Notes under the pieces: generated by a model
What the model was told of the DNA's origin: nothing
Database searches by the model: none
What the model saw: the letters and a program-made list of their open reading frames with translations, nothing else
From: Pseudobacteriovorax sp.
GTDB taxonomy: Bacteria; Bdellovibrionota_B; Oligoflexia; Oligoflexales; Oligoflexaceae
Reading direction: 5' to 3'
Assembly: GCA_013215145.1 (NCBI GenBank)
Contig: JABSRP010000011.1
Location: 186,001 to 250,000, forward strand
Length of the DNA stretch: 64,000 nucleotides
Shown: in pieces, positions 50,484 through 58,937 of the stretch
How positions within the stretch are numbered: the first letter of the stretch is position 1
Layout of the letters: each line of letters starts with the position of its first letter
Made by a program: the position numbers and the translations under genes

Positions 50484-51164
50484 ATGTTATTGTTCCGCCC
50501 TCAGGCGTGGCCCATGGTCATTGCCAGTCTGTCTCTTATGTTTTCCCAAGCTTGTCAAAACGATAGTTCCGATGATCCGGCATCACCTACGGTGATTGAA
50601 GGAAAATCATGTGATCTATTCGGCTTAAAAGATGGCGAGTCAAAAACCGTCGAAGGTTTCTCTGCCGAAACAGTAAAGTTTGGCGATACTTGCGAATCCG
50701 TTGCTTTATCGAAGACGGTAAGTTGTAGTGATGGAGTGATCGAGCAATCGAGTTCTGAGCCATTGTTTCTTGGTTGTAATGCTGAACTACCAAAGGCCTG
50801 TGATAATGGAATGGCTCATGGCGAGTCAAAGACATTTCCTGGTTTTTCCGCAGAATTTGTGGATTTTGGAAGCTCCTGTAGCGCTGTTGAAGGCATTCAA
50901 ACGTTAACCTGTGAAAATGGAGTGCTCACGTCAGCCAACCCCGAACTAGAGTTTTCTAGCTGTACTGTTGCCGAGCCGATGGCCTGCGAATCGGAAGGAT
51001 TAGCTCATGGTCAATCATTATCCATCGAGCGATATAGTAGTGCAACGGTTGCCTATGACCAGAAATGTAGCGATGTTATGCAAGAAGAAATTAGAACTTG
51101 TGATAACGGCAACATTGTTGTTTCAGGCGCTGATTTAACGGTCTATACCGAAATGAATGTGTGA
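50484..51164 (+). CDS. Cys-rich repeat lipoprotein, 5' part of a frameshifted gene
   Basis: A lipoprotein start (MLLFRPQAW..., lipobox FSQAC) is followed by three Cys-rich units of about 58 residues. Each unit runs C-xLaHG/dGes-F/YSAxxVxFxxxC-x(9)-xxC-x(15)-C, for example LAHGQSLSIERYSSATVAYDQKC. The frame ends after YTEMNV in the middle of the third unit, exactly where the next expected Cys should come. The following ORF starts in the +1 frame with that Cys. The two are one gene split by a single extra base near 51159. No known family is recognised. GGAG precedes the ATG at 50484. Confidence 0.75.
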   Translation: MLLFRPQAWPMVIASLSLMFSQACQNDSSDDPASPTVIEGKSCDLFGLKDGESKTVEGFSAETVKFGDTCESVALSKTVSCSDGVIEQSSSEPLFLGCNAELPKACDNGMAHGESKTFPGFSAEFVDFGSSCSAVEGIQTLTCENGVLTSANPELEFSSCTVAEPMACESEGLAHGQSLSIERYSSATVAYDQKCSDVMQEEIRTCDNGNIVVSGADLTVYTEMNV

Positions 51165-52227
51165 TGTTACGCCAGCTCGGACTTGCGACACCGAAGGCTT
51201 GGCTCATGGGGCACATAAAGACGTCGATGTTTTTAGTGCAAGCACTGTACCTTATGATAAAACCTGCGATACGGTTAAGTCTGTTTCGCGAAGGACCTGT
51301 GTCGACGGTGATATCGTTTATTCAGGAGCCGACCTAAGCATTTTTGATGAAGGTCAGTGTACTCCAGAGGAAGCCAAGCGTTGCGTTGCTGAGAACCTTG
51401 ATCATAATGCGTCTGATACCGTCCCTGTATTTAGTGCTGAAACCGTGGCATTTGATGAAAGCTGCAGCGACGTAGAATCTAAGGTAACCCGCACTTGTGT
51501 TAACGGAGATATCGTTCGCTCTGGTGCTGATGAAGACATATTTAAGCATGCGAAATGTAAACAAGCTGAAGCTTTAGCTTGTGAGGCTTATAACCTTGCT
51601 CATGACGAGACGGCAGATAGGGATGTATTCCGTGAGCAGGCTTCAGGATTGAAGGCAAGTTGTGACGATCTCAAAAAGACGGCTAGCCTAACTTGCTTCA
51701 ATGGTCAGATCCAAGGCGAAGGGATTGAAGACTATCCATTCAGTAAGTGCTCAGCTTACCGGTCTCAGGTTTGGGTCTTTCAGGAAGATAAAGCTTGGAC
51801 GCCATGGCAAGACGATTACGAGCCGCTCGCTTTGGATTCTGATTTAGTGACTGAAGACGCGAGAGCCTGTCTTGAGTCAGCGCAGGCCCAACTCGAATCT
51901 GCTTTGGCTGATGAGGACATGAAAGCTCTCATCGAAACAGTCCTAGCTGCACAGGGTACAGAACGTATCATCGCCCTTGTATCTGACGTCAAACGCTACA
52001 GCTCTAACAGTTGGTTTGAAGGTAAGTATATCGATCGTGATCCTTATTTCTGGCACTGGAATCAAGATAAAAAAGTTCCCTCACTGGCTATGAGCCGCTT
52101 TGATCGAGGGGCTTGGGTCTGGGAATCTAGCCTTACCCGTGGTGTTTGTAAGCATCCAAGCATTCCAGAAATGAAGCGATACCTGGAATATGCGGCAAAA
52201 CGCTTAAGTATCGCAAATAGTCAGTAA
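51157..52227 (+). CDS. Cys-rich repeat lipoprotein, 3' part of a frameshifted gene
   Basis: This continues the upstream frame. After the joint Cys come three more units of the same Cys-rich repeat (CDTEGLAHGAHKDVDVFSASTVPYDKTC, CVAENLDHNASDTVPVFSAETVAFDESC, and a diverged third). A unique C-terminal domain of about 155 residues rich in Trp and Tyr follows (VWVFQEDKAWTPWQDDY, YFWHWNQDKKVPSL, RGAWVWESSLTRGVCKHP). The ORF has no ribosome-binding site or signal peptide of its own. Function unknown; it is presumably surface-exposed. The papain-like protease gene follows 35 bases later, suggesting a joint role. Confidence 0.72.
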   Translation: MCDVTPARTCDTEGLAHGAHKDVDVFSASTVPYDKTCDTVKSVSRRTCVDGDIVYSGADLSIFDEGQCTPEEAKRCVAENLDHNASDTVPVFSAETVAFDESCSDVESKVTRTCVNGDIVRSGADEDIFKHAKCKQAEALACEAYNLAHDETADRDVFREQASGLKASCDDLKKTASLTCFNGQIQGEGIEDYPFSKCSAYRSQVWVFQEDKAWTPWQDDYEPLALDSDLVTEDARACLESAQAQLESALADEDMKALIETVLAAQGTERIIALVSDVKRYSSNSWFEGKYIDRDPYFWHWNQDKKVPSLAMSRFDRGAWVWESSLTRGVCKHPSIPEMKRYLEYAAKRLSIANSQ

Positions 52228-52262
52228 CTTAGACATTAAAAAGCTAATAGAGGAATATGATT

Positions 52263-53405
52263 ATGAAATCTTTAAAATATACCGTATCTGTTTTAGGCGC
52301 TTCATCCCTTATGCTGATGGGAGGAATGGCCTGTCATAACCAAGGCGAAGATAGTCAACTATCAGTAACGCAAGTGAAACACACGGAAGTCAAGCAGCAG
52401 TCCATCGGTAATTGCTGGCTCTATGCCATGGCTTCCTGGATGGAATCGTTAAAGCTCAACCAAGAAGAAGAGCTCAATGTTTCAGAGACCTATTGGACCT
52501 ACTGGGACTGGTACATTAAGTTGAAGCGCGGTGGTGGAGCCGACGAGATTAGTACTGGCGGAACTTGGCGCATGGCCGTGAATATCATCAATCAATATGG
52601 TTGGGTTTCCGAAGAGGAATTCGTATCATCTGAAGGTGATCAGATCTACTCCTCGCGGCAAAAATGTGCTGAGGATCGCATCAATCGCGAGCTTAAAGAA
52701 GGTGGACGGCTATTCGAAGTGGAAAGAGATCATGATACCCTTATCTCTGTCCTAAATGATGCCTTTACTTGTAATGACGAGATTAAAGTTGATGGCGAGG
52801 CTGTTTACCAAACACTCGCGAAGTCATCTAACGATACTCAATTGGTTTTACCTGGGTCGGAAAACGTCATGAGCATGAGGCAGATGATGCGATCATGGCG
52901 TACGGTCCAAAATCCTTACAGATACTCACCAAATAGTGCCAAAAAGCTACCTAGTACGCGAACTATGGCCTCCTTTAAGAGCATGGAGCAGAGGATCAAA
53001 AAGGCCCTTAATGATCATATGCCGGTAGTTTTAGGCCTATATGTTTCCTTTAATGCGGTGGACGCCGAGGGTAAGTTTAACCTCAATTCTCTGGCTAAAA
53101 AAGGTAGTCTCGGGAGCGGTGGCGGCCATATGATTGTGATGCACGATTACACCGTATCTAATGTTCCCGAGCTTGACTACTTGGGAGAAGGTGATATGGA
53201 TCCCGAATTGAAAGAAGCCGCATTGCTAGGAGATTTGGATTATATTGTTTCCAAGAACTCATGGGGAGCCAATCGTCTAGATAGGCCTTGGATCAAAAAT
53301 GGCTATAGTCGAGTCGATTGGGACTACCTAACGAAAGCCTATGTTGACGATGAAGGTGATTTTAGATCCTTTATGTATGACATCGTTCTTCCCCCTGGAT
53401 ACTAG
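52263..53405 (+). CDS. Papain-like (C1-type) cysteine protease, lipoprotein
   Basis: A 380-residue lipoprotein (lipobox LMGGMAC). The mature protein has all the marks of a C1-fold peptidase: oxyanion Gln and catalytic Cys in KQQSIGNCWLYAMASWMES, the catalytic His in GSGGGHMIVMHDY, and the Asn/Trp of YIVSKNSWGANR. There is no propeptide to speak of. An insert of about 200 residues lies between the Cys and His blocks and includes ADEISTGGTWRMAVN, as in C1 enzymes of the bleomycin-hydrolase/PepC branch. It would act outside the cell or in the periplasm. It shares an operon with the Cys-rich repeat lipoprotein and ends at a terminator. Confidence 0.85.
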   Translation: MKSLKYTVSVLGASSLMLMGGMACHNQGEDSQLSVTQVKHTEVKQQSIGNCWLYAMASWMESLKLNQEEELNVSETYWTYWDWYIKLKRGGGADEISTGGTWRMAVNIINQYGWVSEEEFVSSEGDQIYSSRQKCAEDRINRELKEGGRLFEVERDHDTLISVLNDAFTCNDEIKVDGEAVYQTLAKSSNDTQLVLPGSENVMSMRQMMRSWRTVQNPYRYSPNSAKKLPSTRTMASFKSMEQRIKKALNDHMPVVLGLYVSFNAVDAEGKFNLNSLAKKGSLGSGGGHMIVMHDYTVSNVPELDYLGEGDMDPELKEAALLGDLDYIVSKNSWGANRLDRPWIKNGYSRVDWDYLTKAYVDDEGDFRSFMYDIVLPPGY

Positions 53406-53433
53406 TCCCTAGGACTTTATTAAGATAGTTGGG

Positions 53434-53467
53434 GCCTCGCTTCTTATGCTCAGGAGCGGGGCTTTTT
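53434..53467 (+). terminator. Terminator of the protease operon
   Basis: An 8-bp stem, GCCTCGCT/AGCGGGGC (53434-53441 with 53455-53462), has one G-T pair and is followed by five T. It touches the stop of the convergent MATE gene. Confidence 0.75.
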
Positions 53468-54806
53468 AGTGTTTGGTGTACCACTCACGATAAATCTTTG
53501 GAAAAAGTCGAGCACAACGAAATAGGCTTAGTCCAAGGCCGGCGGTCCAAATGGCTGTTAGGGCCGGATGGTCGCTATACCAGAGCCAAATTAATAGTGG
53601 TGTGTAGATACCTATCAGTCCTTGCCACATACAGTTTCTTGCTAGTCGGAACCAACCTTTGCCGAAGATGATGCCATCAAATATAAAGGCGATCGCATTA
53701 GGAATTTGAGCGATAATAATGATCCACCAAATACTAGCGACGAGTTCTGTGACTATTTGATCGTTGGAAAAAAGCCCGGTGATCTGCGGATAACATGTGT
53801 AGAGGGCTATAAAAACACCTCCGCTTATGAGAGCAAGAAGGCTGCATCTTTTTGTAATGAGTGCCCAGGTGTTCTGCTTTCCTTGTCCGAGAACTTTTGA
53901 GCCTAATCCTGATGCGGTTCCGGCGAATCCATCGAGGACATAGGCATTGAGGAGCCATAGTTGTAAGGTGATTTGGAAGGCTGCTGCAGTGAGATGCCCC
54001 TCCCGGTTTGCTAGGCTGACGGCAACAAAATGGCTTCCACTCAGGGCTAATGTTCGTAGAAACTGATGGCTCGATTTGCTTAGAAAATCTCGCAGTCTAG
54101 ACCAGTTAACGTGAAATAAGTCTTCTGCTAAATTCACCTGAGACCTGTGGATCACAAAATAGATCCCCAAACCAGCGGTAAGTCCATGAGCCATGACGGT
54201 TCCTATAGCGGCACCTTGGATTCCCATTTGGAACTTGTAGATCAGAATATAGGTCAAAATGATATTGAATAGACTCTGAAAGACAATGAGCGCCATGGAT
54301 GTCTTTATCAGCTGTAGGCCTCGCAGTATCCCTGTGATGGCGATATTGATAAAGACAAAGCTGAAACCCCAGAGCCTTGTCGTCAAGTAAACCTCGGCTA
54401 AGGGATAGGTCTCTGAAGATAGTTTCATGACTCGCAGAAGAAAGAAATCGCTGAACGTTGCCAGAGATACCGTAAGAAAGATTCCTAGCAGTGTTCCGGT
54501 AATCAGGCTAAATCGGATAGTTTCTGCAAGACTTTTTTGATTCTTCTCACCATAGAAGCCTGCAATTTCGACAGTTCCTACCTGAATCAAAAAATTAAAT
54601 ATCCAAACACTAACGGCGAAGATCATACTGCATGCTGACAGAGCAGCTAGCTCATGGGATCCCATGCGGCCTATAAATGCGGTATCCACGATTTCGGCCA
54701 TTGGTTCCACTAAGGTAGCGGCGATTATAGGAAGTGAATACCAAATCAGATAGCGGTAGCTTGATTCATTGCTGTCATGAATGGGGGATCTAGAAGGAGA
54801 CCTCAT
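53466..54806 (-). CDS. MATE-family multidrug/metabolite exporter
   Basis: A 446-residue inner-membrane protein with 12 predicted helices in two halves, typical of NorM/DinF-type antiporters driven by sodium or protons. Signatures are SLPIIAATLVEPMAEIVDTAFIGRMGSHELAALS (helix 1-2), GFYGEKNQKSLAETIRFSL, and in the second half LNAYVLDGFAGTASGLGSKVLGQG, with the acidic residue expected in DinF-like members. Exported substrate unknown. AAGGAT precedes the ATG. Its start overlaps the end of the upstream secreted-protein gene by 17 bases, so the two are co-transcribed. Confidence 0.92.
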   Translation of the reverse strand: MRSPSRSPIHDSNESSYRYLIWYSLPIIAATLVEPMAEIVDTAFIGRMGSHELAALSACSMIFAVSVWIFNFLIQVGTVEIAGFYGEKNQKSLAETIRFSLITGTLLGIFLTVSLATFSDFFLLRVMKLSSETYPLAEVYLTTRLWGFSFVFINIAITGILRGLQLIKTSMALIVFQSLFNIILTYILIYKFQMGIQGAAIGTVMAHGLTAGLGIYFVIHRSQVNLAEDLFHVNWSRLRDFLSKSSHQFLRTLALSGSHFVAVSLANREGHLTAAAFQITLQLWLLNAYVLDGFAGTASGLGSKVLGQGKQNTWALITKRCSLLALISGGVFIALYTCYPQITGLFSNDQIVTELVASIWWIIIIAQIPNAIAFIFDGIIFGKGWFRLARNCMWQGLIGIYTPLLIWLWYSDHPALTAIWTAGLGLSLFRCARLFPKIYREWYTKH

Positions 54807-55503
54807 AGGGGATCCTTACATGTATCATGGCATAGACTTCGTCAATCGTTTGCAAGCTGGATTCATCATCGCCGGGATAAGAAAACAAAGACTTACCATA
54901 GGTTTGTGGAATATAATAACTTCGCTGCATTCCAGCTTCTAAACGTAGATAACTAGCCAGTTTGAGTCGCAGAGACACCTGCCAATCGAAGCCTGGCCTA
55001 AAGAAAAAAGTCTGTCGACTGACCTGCTCCGTACTATCTTCACGCGTGATATTGATTCGATTGCTTAAGTCTGAATGATCTAAGTAAATGGCCGCTAGAT
55101 TTAGTCCGATAGAAGGACGTAATGATAAGATTCCAAATCTCAATGGCGCAGCAAAACTTAGCGGTCTCCAAATGATACCATAGGCCTGGCTTTCTGATTT
55201 GTTGCTGGCAACTATCAAATGATCTGGAATCAAAGCGTGGCCGATATAGACTTCATTAAGTCTTTTGGCGCGACTCCGATATTTTTTCGGAATTTTTGAT
55301 TGATTCCGTTTAATCACATCCTGATTAATAACTGCAGCTAAGTCCAGCTTTAAACCATAGTATGCTCCTTCGTCATTTGGAAGCATCTGATCGTCAAATT
55401 GGATGAAAGAAGGACCGACTCCTATATTGAGTGGGATTTTCTCTTTCGCTATTGCAGAATTGGTAAGTATAAGCAGTATTAGTAGAGAGAAAATCTGGAC
55501 CAT
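54790..55503 (-). CDS. Secreted protein of unknown function, probable outer-membrane barrel
   Basis: A 237-residue protein with a signal peptide (MVQIFSLLILLILTNSAIA). GGAGAT 3-8 bases before the ATG at 55503 decides this start over the ATG at 55521. The mature part has regular amphipathic strands (GVGPSFIQFDDQ, YYGLKLDLAAVI, QTFFFRPGFDWQVSLRLKLASYLRLEAGMQ) as in outer-membrane barrels. No family is recognised. It overlaps the MATE gene, so the two products may work on the same export route. Confidence 0.65.
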   Translation of the reverse strand: MVQIFSLLILLILTNSAIAKEKIPLNIGVGPSFIQFDDQMLPNDEGAYYGLKLDLAAVINQDVIKRNQSKIPKKYRSRAKRLNEVYIGHALIPDHLIVASNKSESQAYGIIWRPLSFAAPLRFGILSLRPSIGLNLAAIYLDHSDLSNRINITREDSTEQVSRQTFFFRPGFDWQVSLRLKLASYLRLEAGMQRSYYIPQTYGKSLFSYPGDDESSLQTIDEVYAMIHVRIPYEVSF

Positions 55504-55674
55504 GGTATCTCCGGTCTTCATATTGGGTCGGTATCAGGCTTCCTAAGATTATATGACTTTATTTTTGGGTTGTCGAAGAGAACCTTTATAGCAAAATTAG
55601 AGTTTACGAGTTTTTATAGACCTCGGTCTAGATAAGAATCCCCCACTATAGCGAATGCTTAGTGGAGGGAGGTT

Positions 55675-56517
55675 TCAACTTTGAAAGGTTTTGTCGAGGG
55701 GAAGTAAATCAATATTGAAATTTACTAGTTCCTCTGCTGGGGAGGGATCCACCAGACTACCGATCTCATCGATGAACCTGAGAATCATCCCTTTTAAAAT
55801 GGCTAAATCATTTTTGCCAATAGTTATGGCTGCTGAAAATTGAAACCCGTCGGGGTGCTGAGACTGCCCATCTAGGGATTTTAGTCGCCAGTTGTTGTGA
55901 TGCTGTTTGATCAAAGGGGAATCTTTTGCCAGGTGAATATGATTTGGGTTGGGTTGCCAACGCTGCCCCCCTAAGTATTTCACTAGATCGATAGCCGCCA
56001 GACCTCGTAGGGTCTCGAGAACAAGCTCTTCTGGTAAATCAAGATACCTGGCTATGTCTGATGGCTTAGATATCCCATCGATCCCTAAGAGAAGATGGAT
56101 AGCGCTCCAATACCAGTTAGAGAAATACATTTGCTCAGCCTCAATGGACAGAATATCTCGATCAGAGAGCCTATCCTTGAGATTTTCCGCGCGCGCTCTA
56201 GTTTGGTTGAGCTTGCCTTTGATTTTTGTCTTTAATTCGGGCTGACTGATTTTTTGGTATTGAATCAGCAAAATAAAGTAATCTACTTCCAGATCACTCA
56301 AATCCAAAAAATCTGCGATCCCCATAGCGTGTTCGAGAGTCAAGTTTTGACTGCCGTTGAGAACCTGTGACAGGTAAGATCTCTGGCAACCGGCTGCACT
56401 GGCCAGCCGACCTTGAAAACCGCGAGTGGATTCGTCTTTGTGAATCACTTGTTTGAGATACTTTCTGTAGTCTAAATACCTGAAAATATTTATCAAATGT
56501 ATTCCCAACCGAACCAT
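55675..56517 (-). CDS. TIGR02147-family protein (putative DNA-binding regulator)
   Basis: A 280-residue protein matching TIGR02147. It begins IFRYLDYRKYLKQ and continues with a helix-turn-helix-like segment FQGRLASAAGCQRSYLSQVLNGSQNLTLEHAMGIADFLDLSDLEVDYFILLI. A winged-helix-like middle (DIARYLDLPEELVLETLRGLAAIDLVKYL) and a C-terminal domain follow. The family is common in Fibrobacteres and Bdellovibrionota and is thought to act in regulation, though no target is known. The ATG at 56517 lacks a ribosome-binding site; a TTG 24 bases in, just before INIFRYLDY, has GGGA at a good distance and would fit the family start better. Confidence 0.82.
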   Translation of the reverse strand: MVRLGIHLINIFRYLDYRKYLKQVIHKDESTRGFQGRLASAAGCQRSYLSQVLNGSQNLTLEHAMGIADFLDLSDLEVDYFILLIQYQKISQPELKTKIKGKLNQTRARAENLKDRLSDRDILSIEAEQMYFSNWYWSAIHLLLGIDGISKPSDIARYLDLPEELVLETLRGLAAIDLVKYLGGQRWQPNPNHIHLAKDSPLIKQHHNNWRLKSLDGQSQHPDGFQFSAAITIGKNDLAILKGMILRFIDEIGSLVDPSPAEELVNFNIDLLPLDKTFQS

Positions 56518-56650
56518 CGTATTGTTTATAAAATATAAACGAACTTGTATATAATTTCATAATTTTAATGCACACAGAAGCCAAATTTTTGCCTATACCT
56601 AATGGCGTAACTGGATGGTTGCACCCCGACACCTAGCAAGGAGATTAATT

Positions 56651-57427
56651 ATGAAATTTTTGAGAACAGTGAGCTTAGCAGCATTCGCAGCAGCTGCAAT
56701 ATCTGCCTGCGGCACCCAGGAAGCAAGCAATCTCGATGGACAAATGGTAACCGGCGGCTTTGGACGAGCGTTTTCCATAAAGGTTCAATTCGCGAGTATT
56801 GGTGCAGGAATTGATTTTGAAGCGGCTCGCGCCTTTGATCAACTCGTCACAGAATCTTTAGAAAAAGGTATTATTGATACGGCAGATTCTAGTAGCTGGG
56901 GCCTAGAAGGTGAAAGAACGACTTGCCTAAACTTCACTTTCGGTGAGGACGTCTATAGCACAACCCAACATATTGGTCGCATCGTTTGGAACAGTATCAA
57001 TAACGGCGGATTGACTAGTTTTCAACTGCTTAATAACTGTGATTCTAGCGAGATCATCACCAATGGAAACAATCAACTGGGACCATTTAATCAATTAGGC
57101 GATGATGTTAGCCTGACTTGTAACTACTACGATAAAAGAACTGGCTATCATGCTCAGTTGCTTCTCACAGAGAGAATTCTAGATCTTCGTTCGACAGAAG
57201 TAACCTTTGACCTTCGGCAGTCATCACCCACAGCAAGGTATGCTCGTATCCTTGAGAGCACATCTGATATGGGTTTGGTGTTGACTTCGAGAACCGATTA
57301 CAGCTTTGTCTACCAAGGAGAGCAGATTACTCTCGTATTTAAGCCTGTTTTGGGTGCAAAAGTCGCCACATATAGTGCTGTATTGACCCTTGATGAGTCG
57401 ACCTCGGTAGAGCTGGTCTGTCAGTAG
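56651..57427 (+). CDS. Lipoprotein of unknown function
   Basis: A 258-residue lipoprotein (MKFLRTVSLAAFAAAAISAC, Cys 20) with AAGGAG 8 bases before the ATG. The mature protein is beta-rich with several Cys (RTTCLNFTFGEDV, LLNNCDSSE, SLTCNYYDKR, VELVCQ) that may form disulfides. No family is recognised. It is divergent from the TIGR02147 gene and shares a terminator with the lipoprotein gene facing it. Confidence 0.65.
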   Translation: MKFLRTVSLAAFAAAAISACGTQEASNLDGQMVTGGFGRAFSIKVQFASIGAGIDFEAARAFDQLVTESLEKGIIDTADSSSWGLEGERTTCLNFTFGEDVYSTTQHIGRIVWNSINNGGLTSFQLLNNCDSSEIITNGNNQLGPFNQLGDDVSLTCNYYDKRTGYHAQLLLTERILDLRSTEVTFDLRQSSPTARYARILESTSDMGLVLTSRTDYSFVYQGEQITLVFKPVLGAKVATYSAVLTLDESTSVELVCQ

Positions 57428-57453
57428 GTAGATTAAATAACGCTAATTCTACG

Positions 57454-57490
57454 AAAGCCTCGTTGCGGGAACGTAACGAGGCTTTAATTT
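57454..57490. terminator. Bidirectional terminator between convergent lipoprotein genes
   Basis: A perfect 11-bp stem, AAAGCCTCGTT/AACGAGGCTTT (57454-57464 with 57475-57485), has a 10-base loop and flanking A and T runs that serve both directions. Confidence 0.85.
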
Positions 57491-57506
57491 TGCTTTGATC
57501 CTTAAA

Positions 57507-58451
57507 TTAGTCTCTTTCGCAGTAGCGGATATTATCGATGCCGCCGCTTCCAGCAAGATGAATGGTCACTTTGCGGGTTACATTATCCTTATCAAACGTT
57601 TCCACCTGATATCCGCGGTCATACCCAGCTTGAATAGTTCTGTGATGTATTCGTGTGGATCGATCTGTTCCAAAAACTTCAATGGATGAGCCATTTTCGT
57701 CGAAGTCTAATAGGCTAATCTCACGAAATATCACATCGCGGTCAAAACTTATCGTGATGCTACCACCGAAACGGCTAAAACCAGGATTGACAAATCGCCC
57801 CGAAGCGTTGGTTACATGATTGTTTGCGATGACAAGGGCTCTCTCGAAACTTTTATGACCATTTAGCTGTTGAGACCCCAGGTAAAGATCATAGGGGGTC
57901 GAGCTGTTGTGGGGAGACCCCTCAGAATCTCTGGTATCAAACAGGATGGCACGATTGAAACTTAGGTACTTGGCGACGACAGAAAAATCAACTCTACGAA
58001 AATTATCGGTAATCAAATCACCGGACTTATAAGTTCGTCTTGCCTCGCTATTGTACCCGTCGAAGTCGATTAGCTTTTCGTCACAGGCAAACGGTACTGG
58101 GGTAGGGCGATGAGGCTCAGGTTGATAATGATCGTCATTTTGCCCTGAATCATCGTCGTTTTGTCCGGAGTCATCCTTCTCATTTTGTCCGGAGTCATCC
58201 TTCTCATTTTGTCCGGAGTCATCGTTTCCATTTTGTACAGTTTGATCCTTTTGATCAGGGTTTTCTGTATCGTCAGGATTTCCTTGAGTTCCTACTGTAG
58301 GTTCGCCTTCTGTTTCGCCGCCTTGGTTTGCTGTCTCACCACTCTGTTGAGTGGTCTCATCAGCGTTTGGTAGCACTGGCGTTTTTTTCTTGTCTTTGGA
58401 ACCACAGGCTGTCAGGGCTAACATCAATATAAGTGTGCAATAAGTTCTCAT
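57507..58451 (-). CDS. Lipoprotein with an 8-residue Asp/Ser/Gly/Gln/Asn repeat linker
   Basis: A 314-residue lipoprotein (MRTYCTLILMLALTAC, Cys 16); AAAGGAA sits 8 bases before the ATG at 58451, while the frame itself runs back to 58574. Behind the lipobox is a long acidic linker with tandem units such as DDSGQNEK, then a beta-sandwich domain beginning FACDEKLIDFDGYNSEARRTYKSGDLITDNFRRVDFSVV and ending GSGGIDNIRYCERD. The latter part resembles the PEP-CTERM/choice-of-anchor type of secreted domain, which probably binds a ligand. The linker repeat is encoded by a 24-bp DNA repeat and may vary in length. Confidence 0.72.
   Translation of the reverse strand: MRTYCTLILMLALTACGSKDKKKTPVLPNADETTQQSGETANQGGETEGEPTVGTQGNPDDTENPDQKDQTVQNGNDDSGQNEKDDSGQNEKDDSGQNDDDSGQNDDHYQPEPHRPTPVPFACDEKLIDFDGYNSEARRTYKSGDLITDNFRRVDFSVVAKYLSFNRAILFDTRDSEGSPHNSSTPYDLYLGSQQLNGHKSFERALVIANNHVTNASGRFVNPGFSRFGGSITISFDRDVIFREISLLDFDENGSSIEVFGTDRSTRIHHRTIQAGYDRGYQVETFDKDNVTRKVTIHLAGSGGIDNIRYCERD
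58163..58234. repeat. Tandem 24-bp repeat in the lipoprotein linker
   Basis: Two identical 24-base units (58163-58186 and 58187-58210, each starting GTCCGGAGTCATC) and a third with a few changes (58211-58234) follow head to tail; a partial fourth precedes them. The period is a multiple of three, so length changes would keep the frame. Confidence 0.85.
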
Positions 58452-58937
58452 GATAAAAATTCCTTTCAGATTGAACAACAACTCATACAGCAGGGAAAGC
58501 AGGACGGAATCCTCACATCTTAGACAGTGCAAATCCAAAGCCTGCCGAAAAAATCGATAACCAATTAATTTCAACAGAAAAAATATTTGACAGTACTGTC
58601 AATAAATTTGACACGCGCTTGATTTGAGTCGTTGAAAGCATAGTATAATTCTTACGTAATGTAACAAGTTGGCAGAAAATGAAACTCAATCAAGTTTTCA
58701 GATGGAGGAATTAAATCGGTTTTAAAGCCGTCAATCGAGGTGCAATCAACAATATCAAAGCCGATTGCTTTGGACCGAGAGGAATTGAAGGCAAATAATT
58801 GAAAGTTGTCATGCAATTAAGAATCCTTAGTGAGTGTAACTATTTTCGTGTGGTTTGTTCCTGTGTACACGTAATCTGTTATAATAATTGGAAATTATGG
58901 CAGTGAGTGGCATTTTATGTGTGAGATGAACTAAGTA
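58452..58937. other. Divergent intergenic region
   Basis: No supportable gene. It contains the 16-bp palindrome at 58587 and must hold the promoter of the lipoprotein gene and possibly that of the CheA-like gene. It is AT-rich with no RNA gene recognised. Confidence 0.4.
58587..58602. promoter_or_regulatory. Perfect 16-bp palindrome, probable operator
   Basis: TTGACAGTACTGTCAA is fully self-complementary and carries a TTGACA in both directions, so it could cover a -35 element. It lies 135 bases upstream of the lipoprotein start. Its size and symmetry fit a TetR-type dimer operator. Confidence 0.5.
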
